Shown: positions 1 through 9,063 of the stretch, in pieces
How the letters are laid out: each line of letters opens with the position of its first letter
Position numbering within the stretch: the first letter of the stretch is position 1
NCBI GenBank assembly: GCA_002733645.1
Contig: NVWL01000023.1
Span: forward strand, 1-43,230
DNA length: 43,230 nt
Direction of reading: 5' to 3'
Source of the DNA: Oceanobacter sp.
GTDB lineage: Bacteria; Pseudomonadota; Gammaproteobacteria; Pseudomonadales; Oceanobacteraceae
Position numbers and translations under genes: made by a program
Notes under the pieces: model-generated
What the model saw: the letters and a program-made list of their open reading frames with translations, nothing else
Told to the model about the DNA's origin: nothing
Databases searched by the model: none

Positions 1-225
1 GAGCGAGATAGCGACGCCGAACACCGGGAGAAGCTTGGTGCGGCCCTAACGGATTCTGAAAAACATCTCGCGGCCTGCCAGCAGCGGATCTCCGACCTCG
101 GAGAGCGGATGGCGGCGGTTGACGATCGAAATCAGCTCCTCGACGATGAAAATCGCCACCTGCTTCAAGAGCAAGCTGTCCTCCAGGGGCAGTTGAAACA
201 ACTGCAAACACACGGGGCTAAATAG
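1..225 (+). CDS. C-terminal end of a coiled-coil protein (5' truncated)
   Basis: Frame 1 is open from the window edge to a TAG stop, giving 74 residues with no start codon in view. The sequence is rich in Glu, Gln, Leu, Arg and Asp, with leucine and alanine spaced in heptad fashion, as in a coiled coil; it has no cysteine cluster, membrane segment or catalytic motif. It ends QLKQLQTHGAK. The DNA looks somewhat GC-richer than the genes that follow. I do not recognise the family and infer only a coiled-coil tail. The next gene begins 72 bases downstream on the same strand. Confidence 0.55.
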   Translation, partial: ERDSDAEHREKLGAALTDSEKHLAACQQRISDLGERMAAVDDRNQLLDDENRHLLQEQAVLQGQLKQLQTHGAK

Positions 226-297
226 CCCGCTATGTCGGCGTCGGCCCGACCATCCTTTAGTTTTGTGGGCAATGCCAATCGCGCAAGGAGAAGATAA

Positions 298-687
298 ATG
301 TCTACGGTGCTCACCGGCCGACTGCGGGCTGCGGCAAAACGCATCAAACATGATGCACTGACTGTCTATTTTGTGGCGCGAGACCCGAATACCCCGATCC
401 TCGTTCGCCTGCTTGCGCTCGCAATTGCAGCATACGCCTTAAGCCCAATCGATCTCATTCCGGATTTCATACCGATCCTGGGATATCTTGACGATATCAT
501 CCTGCTGCCGTTGGGCATCATCCTTGTCATCAAACTGACGCCATCAAGTGTGATAGAGGTGAGTCGCTCGAAAGCAGCCAAAGCAGCATCCAAACCAACT
601 AGTCAAGTTGCGGCCGCAGTCGTTATTGTCATATGGCTTTTATGTGCCGCAGCTTTTGGTTACTGGGTGTGGGATTACGGCAGGTAA
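298..687 (+). CDS. DUF1232 (YkvA-like) small membrane protein
   Basis: This 129-residue protein carries the DUF1232 signature: a hydrophobic segment followed by ALSPIDLIPDFIPILGYLDD at about residues 47-66. The family consists of small inner-membrane-associated proteins of unknown biochemical role. Membrane segments are visible at about residues 35-50, 65-80 and 103-122, the last near the C-terminus. AGGAGA lies 7 bases before the ATG, which supports the start. The N-terminus is basic (RLRAAAKRIK) and probably cytoplasmic. The 242 bases after it hold no gene I can support. Confidence 0.85.
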   Translation: MSTVLTGRLRAAAKRIKHDALTVYFVARDPNTPILVRLLALAIAAYALSPIDLIPDFIPILGYLDDIILLPLGIILVIKLTPSSVIEVSRSKAAKAASKPTSQVAAAVVIVIWLLCAAAFGYWVWDYGR

Positions 688-929
688 CGTATCGTCTGCA
701 CAAACTGGAATAGGTATTTTAGTACAGTAAAACAGATGGTTGAGCCACTTTTTGGAGGATTTCGTCAGAATCGTTGCCGACCCTCCAATGGTAACAAGTG
801 CCTTCCATAAACGATAAATGCAATACGCTTATGCAAAAGCAAAAAAATTCAACGTGTTGTTGGCTAGGGATGAGCTCTGGGTTTGTTGTGCAAAGCAAAA
901 AGGCAAATTTTACGCGCACTAATCCTGTG

Positions 930-1394
930 TTAGCTGGAAATCGGTGGTTTGTATGGCGAGTCAGTCGTTGTGCCCATATAGGCATTGCGGTAACTCTCTG
1001 AGGGATGATCGGAGATGAGTATTGGAGCCAAGACGGCAAGCGAAGAGAAGAAAGCTGGCGTCGAAACGCAGTGAGAGCCTGGGCATTGATGATCGTTGCA
1101 GCAGTCGTGGTTGGCGGCGCTAGAGTCAGGGCTTAAGTCCGTAAGAGGTGCGTGCGAATGGTTCGAATTTATTTCAGAGGACATGCTCATGTCATGATAT
1201 TGCGCGTGGGGGGAATGCTGCTGGTCATTGATAGCACGGCTGATTGAAACGTTTTGATCCGAAGCGATAACAGATTCAGATGACGCCGAACCACAAGACG
1301 TGCACGCCAAAGCGACCGGCTGTCCAATCATGGCCAGTACCAGAGTGAGGATGCCCAACACTCTTAATGGTATTTTATGACGTTGCATATGCAT
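930..1394 (-). CDS. small exported Cys/His-rich protein, CopL-like
   Basis: About 154 residues. A basic start is followed by a hydrophobic stretch ending PVALA, then CTSCGSAS, which reads as a signal peptide with cleavage ALA|C. The exported part is rich in His, Met and Ser (HSPHAQYHDMSMSS) and has the cluster HDCCNDHQCPGSHC. It ends in SPYKPPISS, like the short Pro-rich tails of CopL-type and DUF2946-type proteins associated with copper resistance. Metal binding in the periplasm is inferred from composition. The start is uncertain: ATGs at 1394 and 1388 both precede the signal peptide, and a TTG at 1433 would add 13 residues. Glutathione reductase lies upstream on the same strand. Confidence 0.6.
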   Translation of the reverse strand: MHMQRHKIPLRVLGILTLVLAMIGQPVALACTSCGSASSESVIASDQNVSISRAINDQQHSPHAQYHDMSMSSEINSNHSHAPLTDLSPDSSAANHDCCNDHQCPGSHCVSTPAFFSSLAVLAPILISDHPSESYRNAYMGTTTDSPYKPPISS

Positions 1395-1489
1395 GTTGTC
1401 GCGACGTATTTCCTGAAAATAACAAGTCATCAAATTAGTTTGACTATATGCTCTGGCAGTTAGATGGTCAATTCAGCCTAGCCCCAAGA

Positions 1490-2851
1490 TTAAAGACTAC
1501 GAGTTACCGAGCGCATAGTAACAAACTCTTCTGCGGCGGTTGGGTGAATGCCTATTGTGCTGTCTAGGTGCGCCTTGGTGGCACCGGCTTGCATGGCTAC
1601 TGCTAGGCCTTGAAGTATTTCACCTGCGGCCTCGCCAACCATATGGACGCCAATCACTCGGTCGTCTGAACGCCTCACAACAAGCTTCATTAATGTTCGT
1701 TCATCAGCCCCTGTAATGGTATGTTTTAGCGGCTTAAATTCAGAGGTGAAAATATCAATATCGCTCGGATGGGCGGCAACGGCTTCCTCTTCCGTTAAAC
1801 CGACCGTGCCAATGTTAGGCTGGCAAAAAACAGCGGTAGGGATCAGTTTATAGTCGATAGTGCGTTTGCCTTCACCAAACTGTTGGTCAACAAATACCAT
1901 GCCTTGCTGTAAAGCAACCGGAGTCAATGCCGGTGTGCCGATAACATCCCCAAGGGCAAAAACGCCCGGTATGTTGGTCTCGAATTGGTCGTCAGTAACA
2001 ATCGTGCCATCTTTGCGGAGTGTGACTCCGAGTTCTTCCAAGCCGAGGTTGTCTGTTTTAGGGCGCCGACCAGTCGCGTACATTAAGGTGTCGCATTCGA
2101 TATTAGAATCGTCGGTAAGTGTGCATGAGATACGACCATTGGCGAGCTTTTCGATGGCTTTAATGTCGGTGTTTACGCTGATTTCGACACCGCTTTTGGT
2201 AATCTCTTGCGCGGCATAGTCACGCACTTCTTGATCAAAACCGCGAAGAATTTGATCGCCGCGATACAGTAATCGCGTGTTCGCACCGAGGCCTTTAAAT
2301 ATGCCTGCAAACTCAACCGCTATGTAACCACCACCGACAACGATAATATCCTTTGGGAATGTTTCCATTGAGAACACATCGTTTGAATCAATGGCGTGTT
2401 CAATGCCCGGTACGTTAGGTTTGAAAGGCCAGCCACCGGTCGCGATTAAAATGCGTTTGGTGTGAAGCTCTCTGTCACCAACACAGACGATTCCTTGTGC
2501 CTTGATGCTGCCAGTTCCACGAATAATTTCGACTCCTGGGCCTTCAAGTATTTTATTGTAAATCCCATTTAACCGATTGATTTCTTTAGTTTTGTTATCT
2601 CTTAGTGTTTTCCAGTCAAAGTGTTTTTTGATAACCTCAAGACCAAAACCCTCTGCGTGATCTAAGTGTGCTGAAAACTCACTAGCATAGACAAAAAGCT
2701 TCTTGGGAACACAGCCAACATTGACGCAAGTACCACCCATGTACATATTCTCAATGACCGCGACTTTAGCACCAGTGGCTGCGGCCATTCGGCTGGCTCT
2801 TACGCCACCAGAACCGGCACCAATCACAACGAGATCGTATTGTTCAGACAT
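1490..2851 (-). CDS. gor: glutathione-disulfide reductase
   Basis: This 453-residue flavoenzyme reduces oxidised glutathione with NADPH in the cytoplasm. The N-terminal FAD site is VVIGAGSGGVRAS, followed by the redox-active disulfide GGTCVNVGCVPKK at about residues 39-51. The second Rossmann motif is VVGGGYIAVEFAG, with arginines in LLYRGDQILRGFD where the family binds the NADPH phosphate. ALGDV is the second FAD motif, and HPTAAEEFV near the C-terminus supplies the catalytic His-Glu pair. The length is normal. It is a single gene between the CopL-like gene and the end of the secretion operon. Confidence 0.96.
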   Translation of the reverse strand: MSEQYDLVVIGAGSGGVRASRMAAATGAKVAVIENMYMGGTCVNVGCVPKKLFVYASEFSAHLDHAEGFGLEVIKKHFDWKTLRDNKTKEINRLNGIYNKILEGPGVEIIRGTGSIKAQGIVCVGDRELHTKRILIATGGWPFKPNVPGIEHAIDSNDVFSMETFPKDIIVVGGGYIAVEFAGIFKGLGANTRLLYRGDQILRGFDQEVRDYAAQEITKSGVEISVNTDIKAIEKLANGRISCTLTDDSNIECDTLMYATGRRPKTDNLGLEELGVTLRKDGTIVTDDQFETNIPGVFALGDVIGTPALTPVALQQGMVFVDQQFGEGKRTIDYKLIPTAVFCQPNIGTVGLTEEEAVAAHPSDIDIFTSEFKPLKHTITGADERTLMKLVVRRSDDRVIGVHMVGEAAGEILQGLAVAMQAGATKAHLDSTIGIHPTAAEEFVTMRSVTRSL

Positions 2852-2905
2852 GTATTTCTCCTGAAGGAATTTTGAAATTAAGCAGTATTAAGCTTGGAGA
2901 TAACA

Positions 2906-2934
2906 GAAAAACAAAAGGCAGCCTTAAAACTGCC
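2906..2934 (-). terminator. Rho-independent terminator after gspM
   Basis: On the minus strand a 5-bp GGCAG/CTGCC stem, extendable by G-T pairs, with an 8-base loop is followed by TTTTGTTTTT. It lies 23 bases past the gspM stop and closes the secretion operon before gor. Confidence 0.75.
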
Positions 2935-2956
2935 CTGGTGGCTAGAAAAGCGAGGG

Positions 2957-3475
2957 CTAGCCTTGGGTAAAGGTCACGCGTAAATCGACACGTCCTGGCT
3001 CGGTCTGGCGATCAATATTGATCTGCCCAACCTGAACACCTTGAGTGCGAGATAAGCGCTCGATCCATTGGGCGGCATCATCAAACGATGTGTTATCAAC
3101 CCATACACGTAATGACTCGCCATCCTGCTCATATCGAGTGAGCTGTATTTGATCGCGCTTCGCCTGCTGACTCACGACAGCCAGAATAGGCTTGTCGATG
3201 TTTGACGACCTTGGTGATGAGCCGGAAAACCGCGCTCCGTTTTGAGCCATCAACTCATAAAATTGAGTTTTCGTTTCGAGCTCTTTTGATAACTCTCCAT
3301 TTTGACGGATCAACGGTGCGACAAAAATTGAGAATATAACGGCCAGAATAAGTAGGCCAAGCACCAAGCGAACAACCAGTTGATCTCGGGCGGTTTGAGA
3401 TTGATACCAATCTTGCGCTTGTCGAATTCGAGCATCTTCTGCAAATGCTGTGCGAACTTTATCTAGAGCCTTCAA
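2957..3475 (-). CDS. gspM: type II secretion protein M (inner-membrane platform)
   Basis: 172 residues with a cytoplasmic N-terminus, one membrane helix at about residues 35-58 (VRLVLGLLILAVIFSIFVAP) and a periplasmic domain whose ferredoxin-like end reads RVDLRVTFTQG. GspM partners GspL in the assembly platform that ties the GspE ATPase to the pseudopilus. Its ATG overlaps the gspL stop by 4 bases, indicating translational coupling. It is the last gene of the operon; no gspN follows. Sequence conservation in this family is low, so the call rests on topology, length and position. Confidence 0.88.
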   Translation of the reverse strand: MKALDKVRTAFAEDARIRQAQDWYQSQTARDQLVVRLVLGLLILAVIFSIFVAPLIRQNGELSKELETKTQFYELMAQNGARFSGSSPRSSNIDKPILAVVSQQAKRDQIQLTRYEQDGESLRVWVDNTSFDDAAQWIERLSRTQGVQVGQINIDRQTEPGRVDLRVTFTQG

Positions 3476-4677
3476 GCGGCACCTCCTACTTTAACACGGC
3501 CTTTAAACACACCTTTGTCGGCGGTAGCTGAGGATATCTCTGCCGTGAGCCCGCGAGCCTCTAGCGCTTGTTTGAATACTTGTAGATCGCCCTGCTCTTT
3601 AGCCGTCACATCAAGGAGGAACTCTCCCATCCGCTCGGAGTATCGTATGCTTTGAACTTCGATGGAGGCTTTCGCATTCCCCCCGCCCCACGCGTGAGCC
3701 ACTTCTGACATAATAGTGACAAAACCAGCGCCTGATTCTGTGGTGTTCTCGCCACGCAATTTACGACGGAATAATGCCTCGTAGTTGGACGTACGCTCAC
3801 CCGGAAACCAGCGCTTGTACAGAGTCAGACTCGCATCGGAGACCTGATCTACCTTTTGTGTAAGCTGATGATTTGCCACGCTAAGATAAACCACACTCAT
3901 AATCGCAAAAAATGCTGCAAATGCAGCGATACCACGCCACCACGCTGCAGGTTTGTTTTCTTCCGAGGCGCTAAGTACGCGGCCTTGTAACAGATTAACG
4001 TCGGAATCTTCAGAGAACACAGACGTTGTGCTTATCTCGATATCATCGAACGCTTCAGGGTAACCCGTAGCAATCGTACTCTTCAGGAGGTTAGCCTGAT
4101 CGCGAGATGGTGAAGATAGAGAGAGCACTCCATCAAAAGGAGAGTTGGCAACTGACTCTAAAAGCGCCGGGATCGCACTGTCAGGTAGGCGCCCCTCGAT
4201 ACGTCCAGGCAAGGAAACCAACCAATCATCATTACTGCGCGTAATAATATTACCGCTCACTAAAAGAGCCGTCTCAGGGACAAGAGACACTAATCGCACA
4301 TGATGCAGCGCGAGCACTTCCAGTAAGCGATCGACTAGATCAGAGGCAACCAAATACGCCTTGTGGCGACCGGCCACCGAGCCGGAAGGAATGATCGTGT
4401 AATCACTGATATCACCAATCAGCATATCCTCCAGAGCAAAGGGTATTGCACGATTCACGTGACGTCCTTTTACTCCCGGAAGAGATACCCAGCTTGCTGC
4501 ATAATTGTTAGCAGATAGCAGCAGTGATACCGGAGCAAGCTCAGCTTGTTCTTCTGCCCACTTTTCCAAATCAATCGTTTGATCGGCAGCGCGACCTATA
4601 GAGTCATTAGTACTACAAGTGATCATCCAGATCTCCTTGTCGGCATGCCATTCAACTAAATTATTTAACCTTGTCAT
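3472..4677 (-). CDS. gspL: type II secretion protein L (links GspE to the platform)
   Basis: 401 residues. An actin-like cytoplasmic domain occupies about residues 1-245 and includes the recognisable stretch SWVSLPGVKGRHVNRAIPFA and LEDML. One membrane helix follows at about 248-266 (GIAAFAAFFAIMSVVYLSV) and then a periplasmic ferredoxin-like domain. GspL recruits GspE to the membrane. It lies 24 bases after gspK and overlaps gspM by 4 bases. Length and topology are normal for the family. Confidence 0.92.
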   Translation of the reverse strand: MTRLNNLVEWHADKEIWMITCSTNDSIGRAADQTIDLEKWAEEQAELAPVSLLLSANNYAASWVSLPGVKGRHVNRAIPFALEDMLIGDISDYTIIPSGSVAGRHKAYLVASDLVDRLLEVLALHHVRLVSLVPETALLVSGNIITRSNDDWLVSLPGRIEGRLPDSAIPALLESVANSPFDGVLSLSSPSRDQANLLKSTIATGYPEAFDDIEISTTSVFSEDSDVNLLQGRVLSASEENKPAAWWRGIAAFAAFFAIMSVVYLSVANHQLTQKVDQVSDASLTLYKRWFPGERTSNYEALFRRKLRGENTTESGAGFVTIMSEVAHAWGGGNAKASIEVQSIRYSERMGEFLLDVTAKEQGDLQVFKQALEARGLTAEISSATADKGVFKGRVKVGGAA

Positions 4678-4701
4678 TATTTTCTCTAGTTCTAGGTCGC
4701 A

Positions 4702-5670
4702 TCACCAAACTTCCCGCGGCGCGCGTCTTGAAAAATCACGATACATGGTCGTCATACTACCATCTGCGATGGCCCTGTGTATCAACGCCTCAACCGTACC
4801 TATACGCCCATTTAGGTCGATTCTTGCAAATAACTCAAAATATTCAGTAGTTACACCGAAGTCGGAAACCACCATAGCCCCTGTGCTATTGTTTGCCTCC
4901 CCTTCCTCGGTCTTTCCTGCTTCTTGCATAACTCGATTAATCTGACTGGTACCAATGAAATCTTGAACGCTTGAAAAGCCATCGGCTCCACGGCTAGCGA
5001 TAATGGCATCAGCGTCCGCAAGGGTCAGGTTGTTATCCAGTGCTGCCAAAACAAAATTGGTTGCCGTATTTACGTTGAGCTGAGCACTCGCTGGAAGACA
5101 AGTGATATAGGGCTCTATTTTAGCGTAAGCGTCTAAATCTACATTCTCAATCAGCATCAGCTCGCTGGTATGTCGGCATGGCGTGTAAGCTGGGCGATAC
5201 GCTGGCGACAAGCTTAAGTACGTATTATCAACGTTACTCTCTTTGTCCAACCACTGTCGCCATGATGCGGCGATACCTATATCCAACCCCAAAAGATTAA
5301 GCAAGTTGCGAAAACGTGACTCTTGAACAGCAACGGCTCCGCCGGGTGTTAGGCCGTTCAAATTGAAGCGCCCTTGAGCATCTTGAATACGCAACGAAAT
5401 AACGCCAGGGTCGAGCGGAAAGGTTCGCTCGGTTGTCCATTCTTCGGCGGCATGATCAATTTCTTTGTTGGCTTCCCAGTCCAAATATAACCCGGCTTTG
5501 GCGGCGGATTCCGCACCTAATGCAAACAGACGCGCTTGTTGCTGAGCAAATAAAGTTGATGCTCGCCCTAGATCAACCGCTTGGCGCTCTATCATAGTCG
5601 TTGCCAAAATTGCTACGACGGAGAATATGAGCAATACCATCAATAGCACCATGCCGCGTTGGTTTTTCAC
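4702..5670 (-). CDS. gspK: type II secretion minor pseudopilin K
   Basis: GspK is the large minor pseudopilin at the pseudopilus tip. I place the start at GTG 5670 (VKNQRGMVLLMVLL), giving 322 residues: GGAGG lies 6 bases upstream and the GTG overlaps the gspJ stop as GTGA. An ATG at 5700 in the same frame has no comparable site and would overlap gspJ by 34 bases. The prepilin cleavage site is RG|MVLLMVLL; the usual Glu at position 5 is absent, which is normal for GspK. A helix-hairpin-helix-like region (DADAIIASRGADGFSSVQDF) sits in the second half. Confidence 0.93.
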   Translation of the reverse strand: MKNQRGMVLLMVLLIFSVVAILATTMIERQAVDLGRASTLFAQQQARLFALGAESAAKAGLYLDWEANKEIDHAAEEWTTERTFPLDPGVISLRIQDAQGRFNLNGLTPGGAVAVQESRFRNLLNLLGLDIGIAASWRQWLDKESNVDNTYLSLSPAYRPAYTPCRHTSELMLIENVDLDAYAKIEPYITCLPASAQLNVNTATNFVLAALDNNLTLADADAIIASRGADGFSSVQDFIGTSQINRVMQEAGKTEEGEANNSTGAMVVSDFGVTTEYFELFARIDLNGRIGTVEALIHRAIADGSMTTMYRDFSRRAPREVW

Positions 5671-6437
5671 CACAAACCTCCGTCGTGAGCAATCAACCAT
5701 ACCCGCTCTATCTCGCCAAAATGTGTGGTGGTGAAGCGTAATCGTATCGCCGCTGGTGCTTCCCCCACCGTTGGCGTGAGAGGTGGCCAGAAATCATAGG
5801 TATTTAAGGAGATACTGCCGTCTGTTGAGTCTTTGGTGCTTGCTGTGATCGTAAATTCGACATCGTCGATCTGATCCAGCAAAACTTGAGTTTTTGGCTC
5901 GGTATCATCTGCTTGATCAAGCACAGGCCAGTAGTAACGTATGAAACATTCACCGTCGCCGACGTATTCATCTGGATCAAGGCCTTCAGCGGCAGCTAAT
6001 CGCTCTAGTGCTGGCTCGCAAGGCTCAGAGTCAATTTCTTCGGTACGGTATGCCACGCGCTGTAACGTAGAGCGCGGATCATCGGTGATGGGGATGTTAC
6101 GCCAGCCTGCAATGGTGAATTCAATCGGATAATCACCCGACCCGAGCATGAGCTCGGATAAGGTATCCCCATACTCATCACGAATAGGTCGGTCAATAAA
6201 TTGCCCTATGTCACGCCCGAGCACCTGATTAAAACGCTGCATTTCTGCCAGTTCGGCTGAGCGCTCCTCTGTAGCACGACCAATGTTGGATACGTTACTT
6301 AGAAGTTGCACCGCTGCAATGCCAACCATAGCAGAGATCGATACTGCAACTAATACCTCAAGGAGCGTAAAGCCAGCGTGTTTGTTCAGTGCTTTAAAAT
6401 CGTGTTGTTGATGAGCCATCAAAAAGCCGCGTTTCAT
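5667..6437 (-). CDS. gspJ: type II secretion minor pseudopilin J
   Basis: 256 residues with a long prepilin leader ending in HAG|FTLLEVLVAVSISAMVG, including the Glu at position 5 used by prepilin peptidase and methylase. GspJ forms the tip complex with GspI and GspK. The ATG shares its A with the gspI stop (TAATG). The region after the helix is acidic, as is usual for the family. The 3' end overlaps the chosen gspK start by 4 bases. Confidence 0.93.
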   Translation of the reverse strand: MKRGFLMAHQQHDFKALNKHAGFTLLEVLVAVSISAMVGIAAVQLLSNVSNIGRATEERSAELAEMQRFNQVLGRDIGQFIDRPIRDEYGDTLSELMLGSGDYPIEFTIAGWRNIPITDDPRSTLQRVAYRTEEIDSEPCEPALERLAAAEGLDPDEYVGDGECFIRYYWPVLDQADDTEPKTQVLLDQIDDVEFTITASTKDSTDGSISLNTYDFWPPLTPTVGEAPAAIRLRFTTTHFGEIERVWLIAHDGGLW

Positions 6438-6838
6438 TAATGCGGCCCCATAACTGTAGATAAGGTAATCACGTAGTTATCTTTGAACTCTTCGGGAGCA
6501 ACCGATAAGTCTATTCGTACCATGCCGGGGAACTGGGTTTTTTCGACCTTGGTCAGAATATTCCATTCGTTATCCCCCATTTCGATAACGTCTTTATTTT
6601 CGCCCTCTCCTGGCGGAATGCCCGTGAGCTGGATTTCAGCCAAGCGATTTTCAGCAACAAAGGAGGCCATCGTCATCATGCGAACCGACAATAAGTTATC
6701 AACTCGCATACTGGCGGTGTCGGTGATAGTCACAGCAACACCAGCAAAAATTGCCACGGCGATCATAACTTCCAGCAAGGTAAAACCAAGTGAGTGCTTT
6801 AAGCGGCCCAAGGCGTGAGAGTTGAGTGACTTACGCAT
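6437..6838 (-). CDS. gspI: type II secretion minor pseudopilin I
   Basis: 133 residues from the ATG at 6838 (MRKSLNSHALGRLKHSLG|FTLLEVMIAV). The reading frame is open further upstream, but this ATG gives a normal leader length and overlaps gspH by only 8 bases. The helix after FTLLE and the ending NYVITLSTVMGPH fit GspI. Its role is to nucleate the pseudopilus tip with GspJ and GspK. It is embedded in the coupled gspH-I-J-K run. Confidence 0.92.
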   Translation of the reverse strand: MRKSLNSHALGRLKHSLGFTLLEVMIAVAIFAGVAVTITDTASMRVDNLLSVRMMTMASFVAENRLAEIQLTGIPPGEGENKDVIEMGDNEWNILTKVEKTQFPGMVRIDLSVAPEEFKDNYVITLSTVMGPH

Positions 6839-7403
6839 CTGTCCGCTCCATTCTCTGACGTACCGGGCCAACACCATCCCCGCTGAGCGTGATAATAAAA
6901 TCAGGGTCAGCGTCATGAGTAAGGATCATGGTGAATGGCGTGTACTCGTCGGATGACAGAAAGAGCAATGCAGGCTCCGGACCTGTGTCTTCGTCAAATA
7001 ACTCAGAAGGATCAATCTCTTCTTCGTCGATACTTAAGGTAATTTGGACTTCGGCGGGAATGGCGATCGACTGCCCAACATTCACATCAATGCCTTGCCA
7101 CGGGTTTTTCTGCAGCAGTGTTAGCTCTTCGGTCTCTAAATCTTGGGCAACTGATTTCAAACGTAGGTCGTAAAAGCCAAGAAGAATAAACTCCTCAGGC
7201 AACCACCCCACGCCTAAGTCTAGATTTTGAAATACCGCTTCTTCACGGTATTGACCAAACGCTACCGTAATACGATCGGCAAGCTGCTTGGTTTCATCTT
7301 GCGCTGCGCGGTCACTGGCTGACAAATTGACCATCGACAACAAGATGCCGACAATCATTAAAACAACCATTACTTCAATAAGAGTAAAACCGCGCTGGCG
7401 CAT
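6831..7403 (-). CDS. gspH: type II secretion minor pseudopilin H
   Basis: 190 residues starting MRQRG|FTLIEVMVVLMIVGILL, a very short leader with the prepilin peptidase site and Glu at position 5. The globular part is acidic and carries the GspH-type ending FIITLSGDGVGPVRQR. GspH connects the tip complex to the GspG shaft. It begins 5 bases after gspG ends and overlaps gspI by 8 bases. Confidence 0.92.
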   Translation of the reverse strand: MRQRGFTLIEVMVVLMIVGILLSMVNLSASDRAAQDETKQLADRITVAFGQYREEAVFQNLDLGVGWLPEEFILLGFYDLRLKSVAQDLETEELTLLQKNPWQGIDVNVGQSIAIPAEVQITLSIDEEEIDPSELFDEDTGPEPALLFLSSDEYTPFTMILTHDADPDFIITLSGDGVGPVRQRMERTDA

Positions 7404-7408
7404 GGAGG

Positions 7409-7840
7409 TTATAGCTCCTGACTACTGATATCAGCGGCGTCGCCTTCCCCGCCTTCACTGCCATCTGAACCAAGGGAGATGATTTCGTACTTACCCTTAT
7501 CCATGAAGTACATAAATTCACCATCCCAAGAATCCGTTGGTAGCTTGCCACCTTTTAAATAACCACCAGACTGATAGTTCTTTGGCTCTGGTGCGCTGGT
7601 CGGCTTTTGGATTAGAGCCTCTAAGCCTTGTTCTGTTGTTGGATAGCGAAAATTATGCAGCTTGTACATATCCAGCGCCCCCTCAACCAATTTAATTTGG
7701 TTTTTGGTGGTTTTGATACGAGCATCATCCGCAGAGCCAATGATGTTGGTTGCCACCATAGCCAAAATACCGCCAATAATGGCGATTACGACCATGACTT
7801 CAATCAGGGTGAAACCGCTCTGAGACTTGTTTAAACGCAT
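7409..7840 (-). CDS. gspG: type II secretion major pseudopilin G
   Basis: 143 residues beginning MRLNKSQSG|FTLIEVMVVIAIIGGIL. The globular domain has the hallmark YPTTEQGLEALIQKP and DSWDGEFMYF. The C-terminal loop SLGSDGSEGGEGDAADI matches the calcium-binding loop of major pseudopilins. GspG polymerises into the pseudopilus shaft. Length and motifs are typical, and the gene lies between gspF (9-base gap) and gspH. Confidence 0.96.
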   Translation of the reverse strand: MRLNKSQSGFTLIEVMVVIAIIGGILAMVATNIIGSADDARIKTTKNQIKLVEGALDMYKLHNFRYPTTEQGLEALIQKPTSAPEPKNYQSGGYLKGGKLPTDSWDGEFMYFMDKGKYEIISLGSDGSEGGEGDAADISSQEL

Positions 7841-7849
7841 ATATAACTC

Positions 7850-9061
7850 CTATTGCACCATTTGTTGTAATTCGAGAATCGGAAGCATGATTGCCGCAAC
7901 AATAGTTGCAACAATTCCACCCATGATCAAAAGCATCATAGGTTCAAAAATTGAGACTAGGCCTGTCACTGTGTTTTCGAGACCTTTTTCTTGCTGGTCT
8001 GCGGTTCGGGCTAACATGCTGTCTAGCTCGCCACTGCTTTCGCCACTGGCAATCATATGCAGCATAATCGGCGAGAAGAACTGTGACTCTTGCAGAGCTT
8101 TATGCAAACTAGAACCTTCACTGACGCGAGCTGTGGCTGTTGTTAACGCTTGATTAACCGGTACATTAAGTACGACGTCACTGGCAATGCGCATAGCTTC
8201 TACCAATGGCACGCCACTGCTGCTTAGAATAGCTAGCGTGCTGCCAAAACGTGCAGTATTAGCATCTCGCACAAATCGTCCAATGAAAGGTGTTTTGAGG
8301 ACGAGGCTGTGAATGTGTTTTTTAAAGGCAGCGCCGCGCATTAGGTGTACGAATACGGTAAGTGCGAGAACAAAAAAGGCCGCGACATAGATGCCGTAAT
8401 TAGTGATGAAGTAACTCAAATCCAACATGGCTTGAGTTAAACCGGGCAGGTCTTGCCCGTTTTTAACAAATACTTCAACAATGTCAGGCACAACAAACGT
8501 TAGAAGTGCAACTACAAGACCAACCGCAACAAAGGTTAAGGTCAGCGGATAAATAGCGGCTAGACGGATTTTTTGCGCGGACTCATGCGAACGCTCTGAA
8601 TAGTCAGCAAGGCGTACAAGCACGGCAGCGAGATTCCCCGAATGCTCACCAGCACTGACCGTCGATCGGAATAAGAGCGGAAAGGCTCTTGGGTATTCTT
8701 CCAACGCTTTTGCCAGCGTAAAGCCTTCAAGTACCTTAGCGCGGATGGCTAAGACCATGGCTTTGCTTTTTTGCTTTTCGGTTTGGTCGGCCAGTGCTTT
8801 TAATGATTCGTCAATCGGCAGCCCTGCACCAATCAGTGTTGCTAGCTGGCGAGTCAATAAGGCGCGTTCCGATACGGAGAGCGACGGGCCACGATCAAAA
8901 AAACTACGGTCTTTTTGTTTGACCTTGGTCGGCTCGACAGAAAGTGGCATCCAGCCTTTATCCCGTAATTGCTGTCGAATCTGACGCGCACTGTCAGCTT
9001 CTAGTACGCCCTTCTTCTGACGCCCATTTGCATCCAATGCCTGATATAAAAACGCTGCCAT
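7850..9061 (-). CDS. gspF: type II secretion inner-membrane platform protein F
   Basis: 403 residues, the usual size. Two GspF-type cytoplasmic domains are each followed by membrane helices, visible at about residues 170-192, 215-240 and 372-395 (MMLLIMGGIVATIVAAIMLP). The opening FLYQALDANGRQKKGVLEADS is the family N-terminus, and the repeats show ESLKALADQ and EAMRIASDVV. GspF is the polytopic core on which GspE drives pseudopilin assembly. It starts 2 bases after gspE. Confidence 0.96.
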   Translation of the reverse strand: MAAFLYQALDANGRQKKGVLEADSARQIRQQLRDKGWMPLSVEPTKVKQKDRSFFDRGPSLSVSERALLTRQLATLIGAGLPIDESLKALADQTEKQKSKAMVLAIRAKVLEGFTLAKALEEYPRAFPLLFRSTVSAGEHSGNLAAVLVRLADYSERSHESAQKIRLAAIYPLTLTFVAVGLVVALLTFVVPDIVEVFVKNGQDLPGLTQAMLDLSYFITNYGIYVAAFFVLALTVFVHLMRGAAFKKHIHSLVLKTPFIGRFVRDANTARFGSTLAILSSSGVPLVEAMRIASDVVLNVPVNQALTTATARVSEGSSLHKALQESQFFSPIMLHMIASGESSGELDSMLARTADQQEKGLENTVTGLVSIFEPMMLLIMGGIVATIVAAIMLPILELQQMVQ

Positions 9062-9063
9062 GA

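Noticed and set aside
719-1039. ORFs on both strands in the gap between DUF1232 and the CopL-like gene
   Set aside because: No ribosome site, low-quality composition, and overlap with the better supported exported protein.
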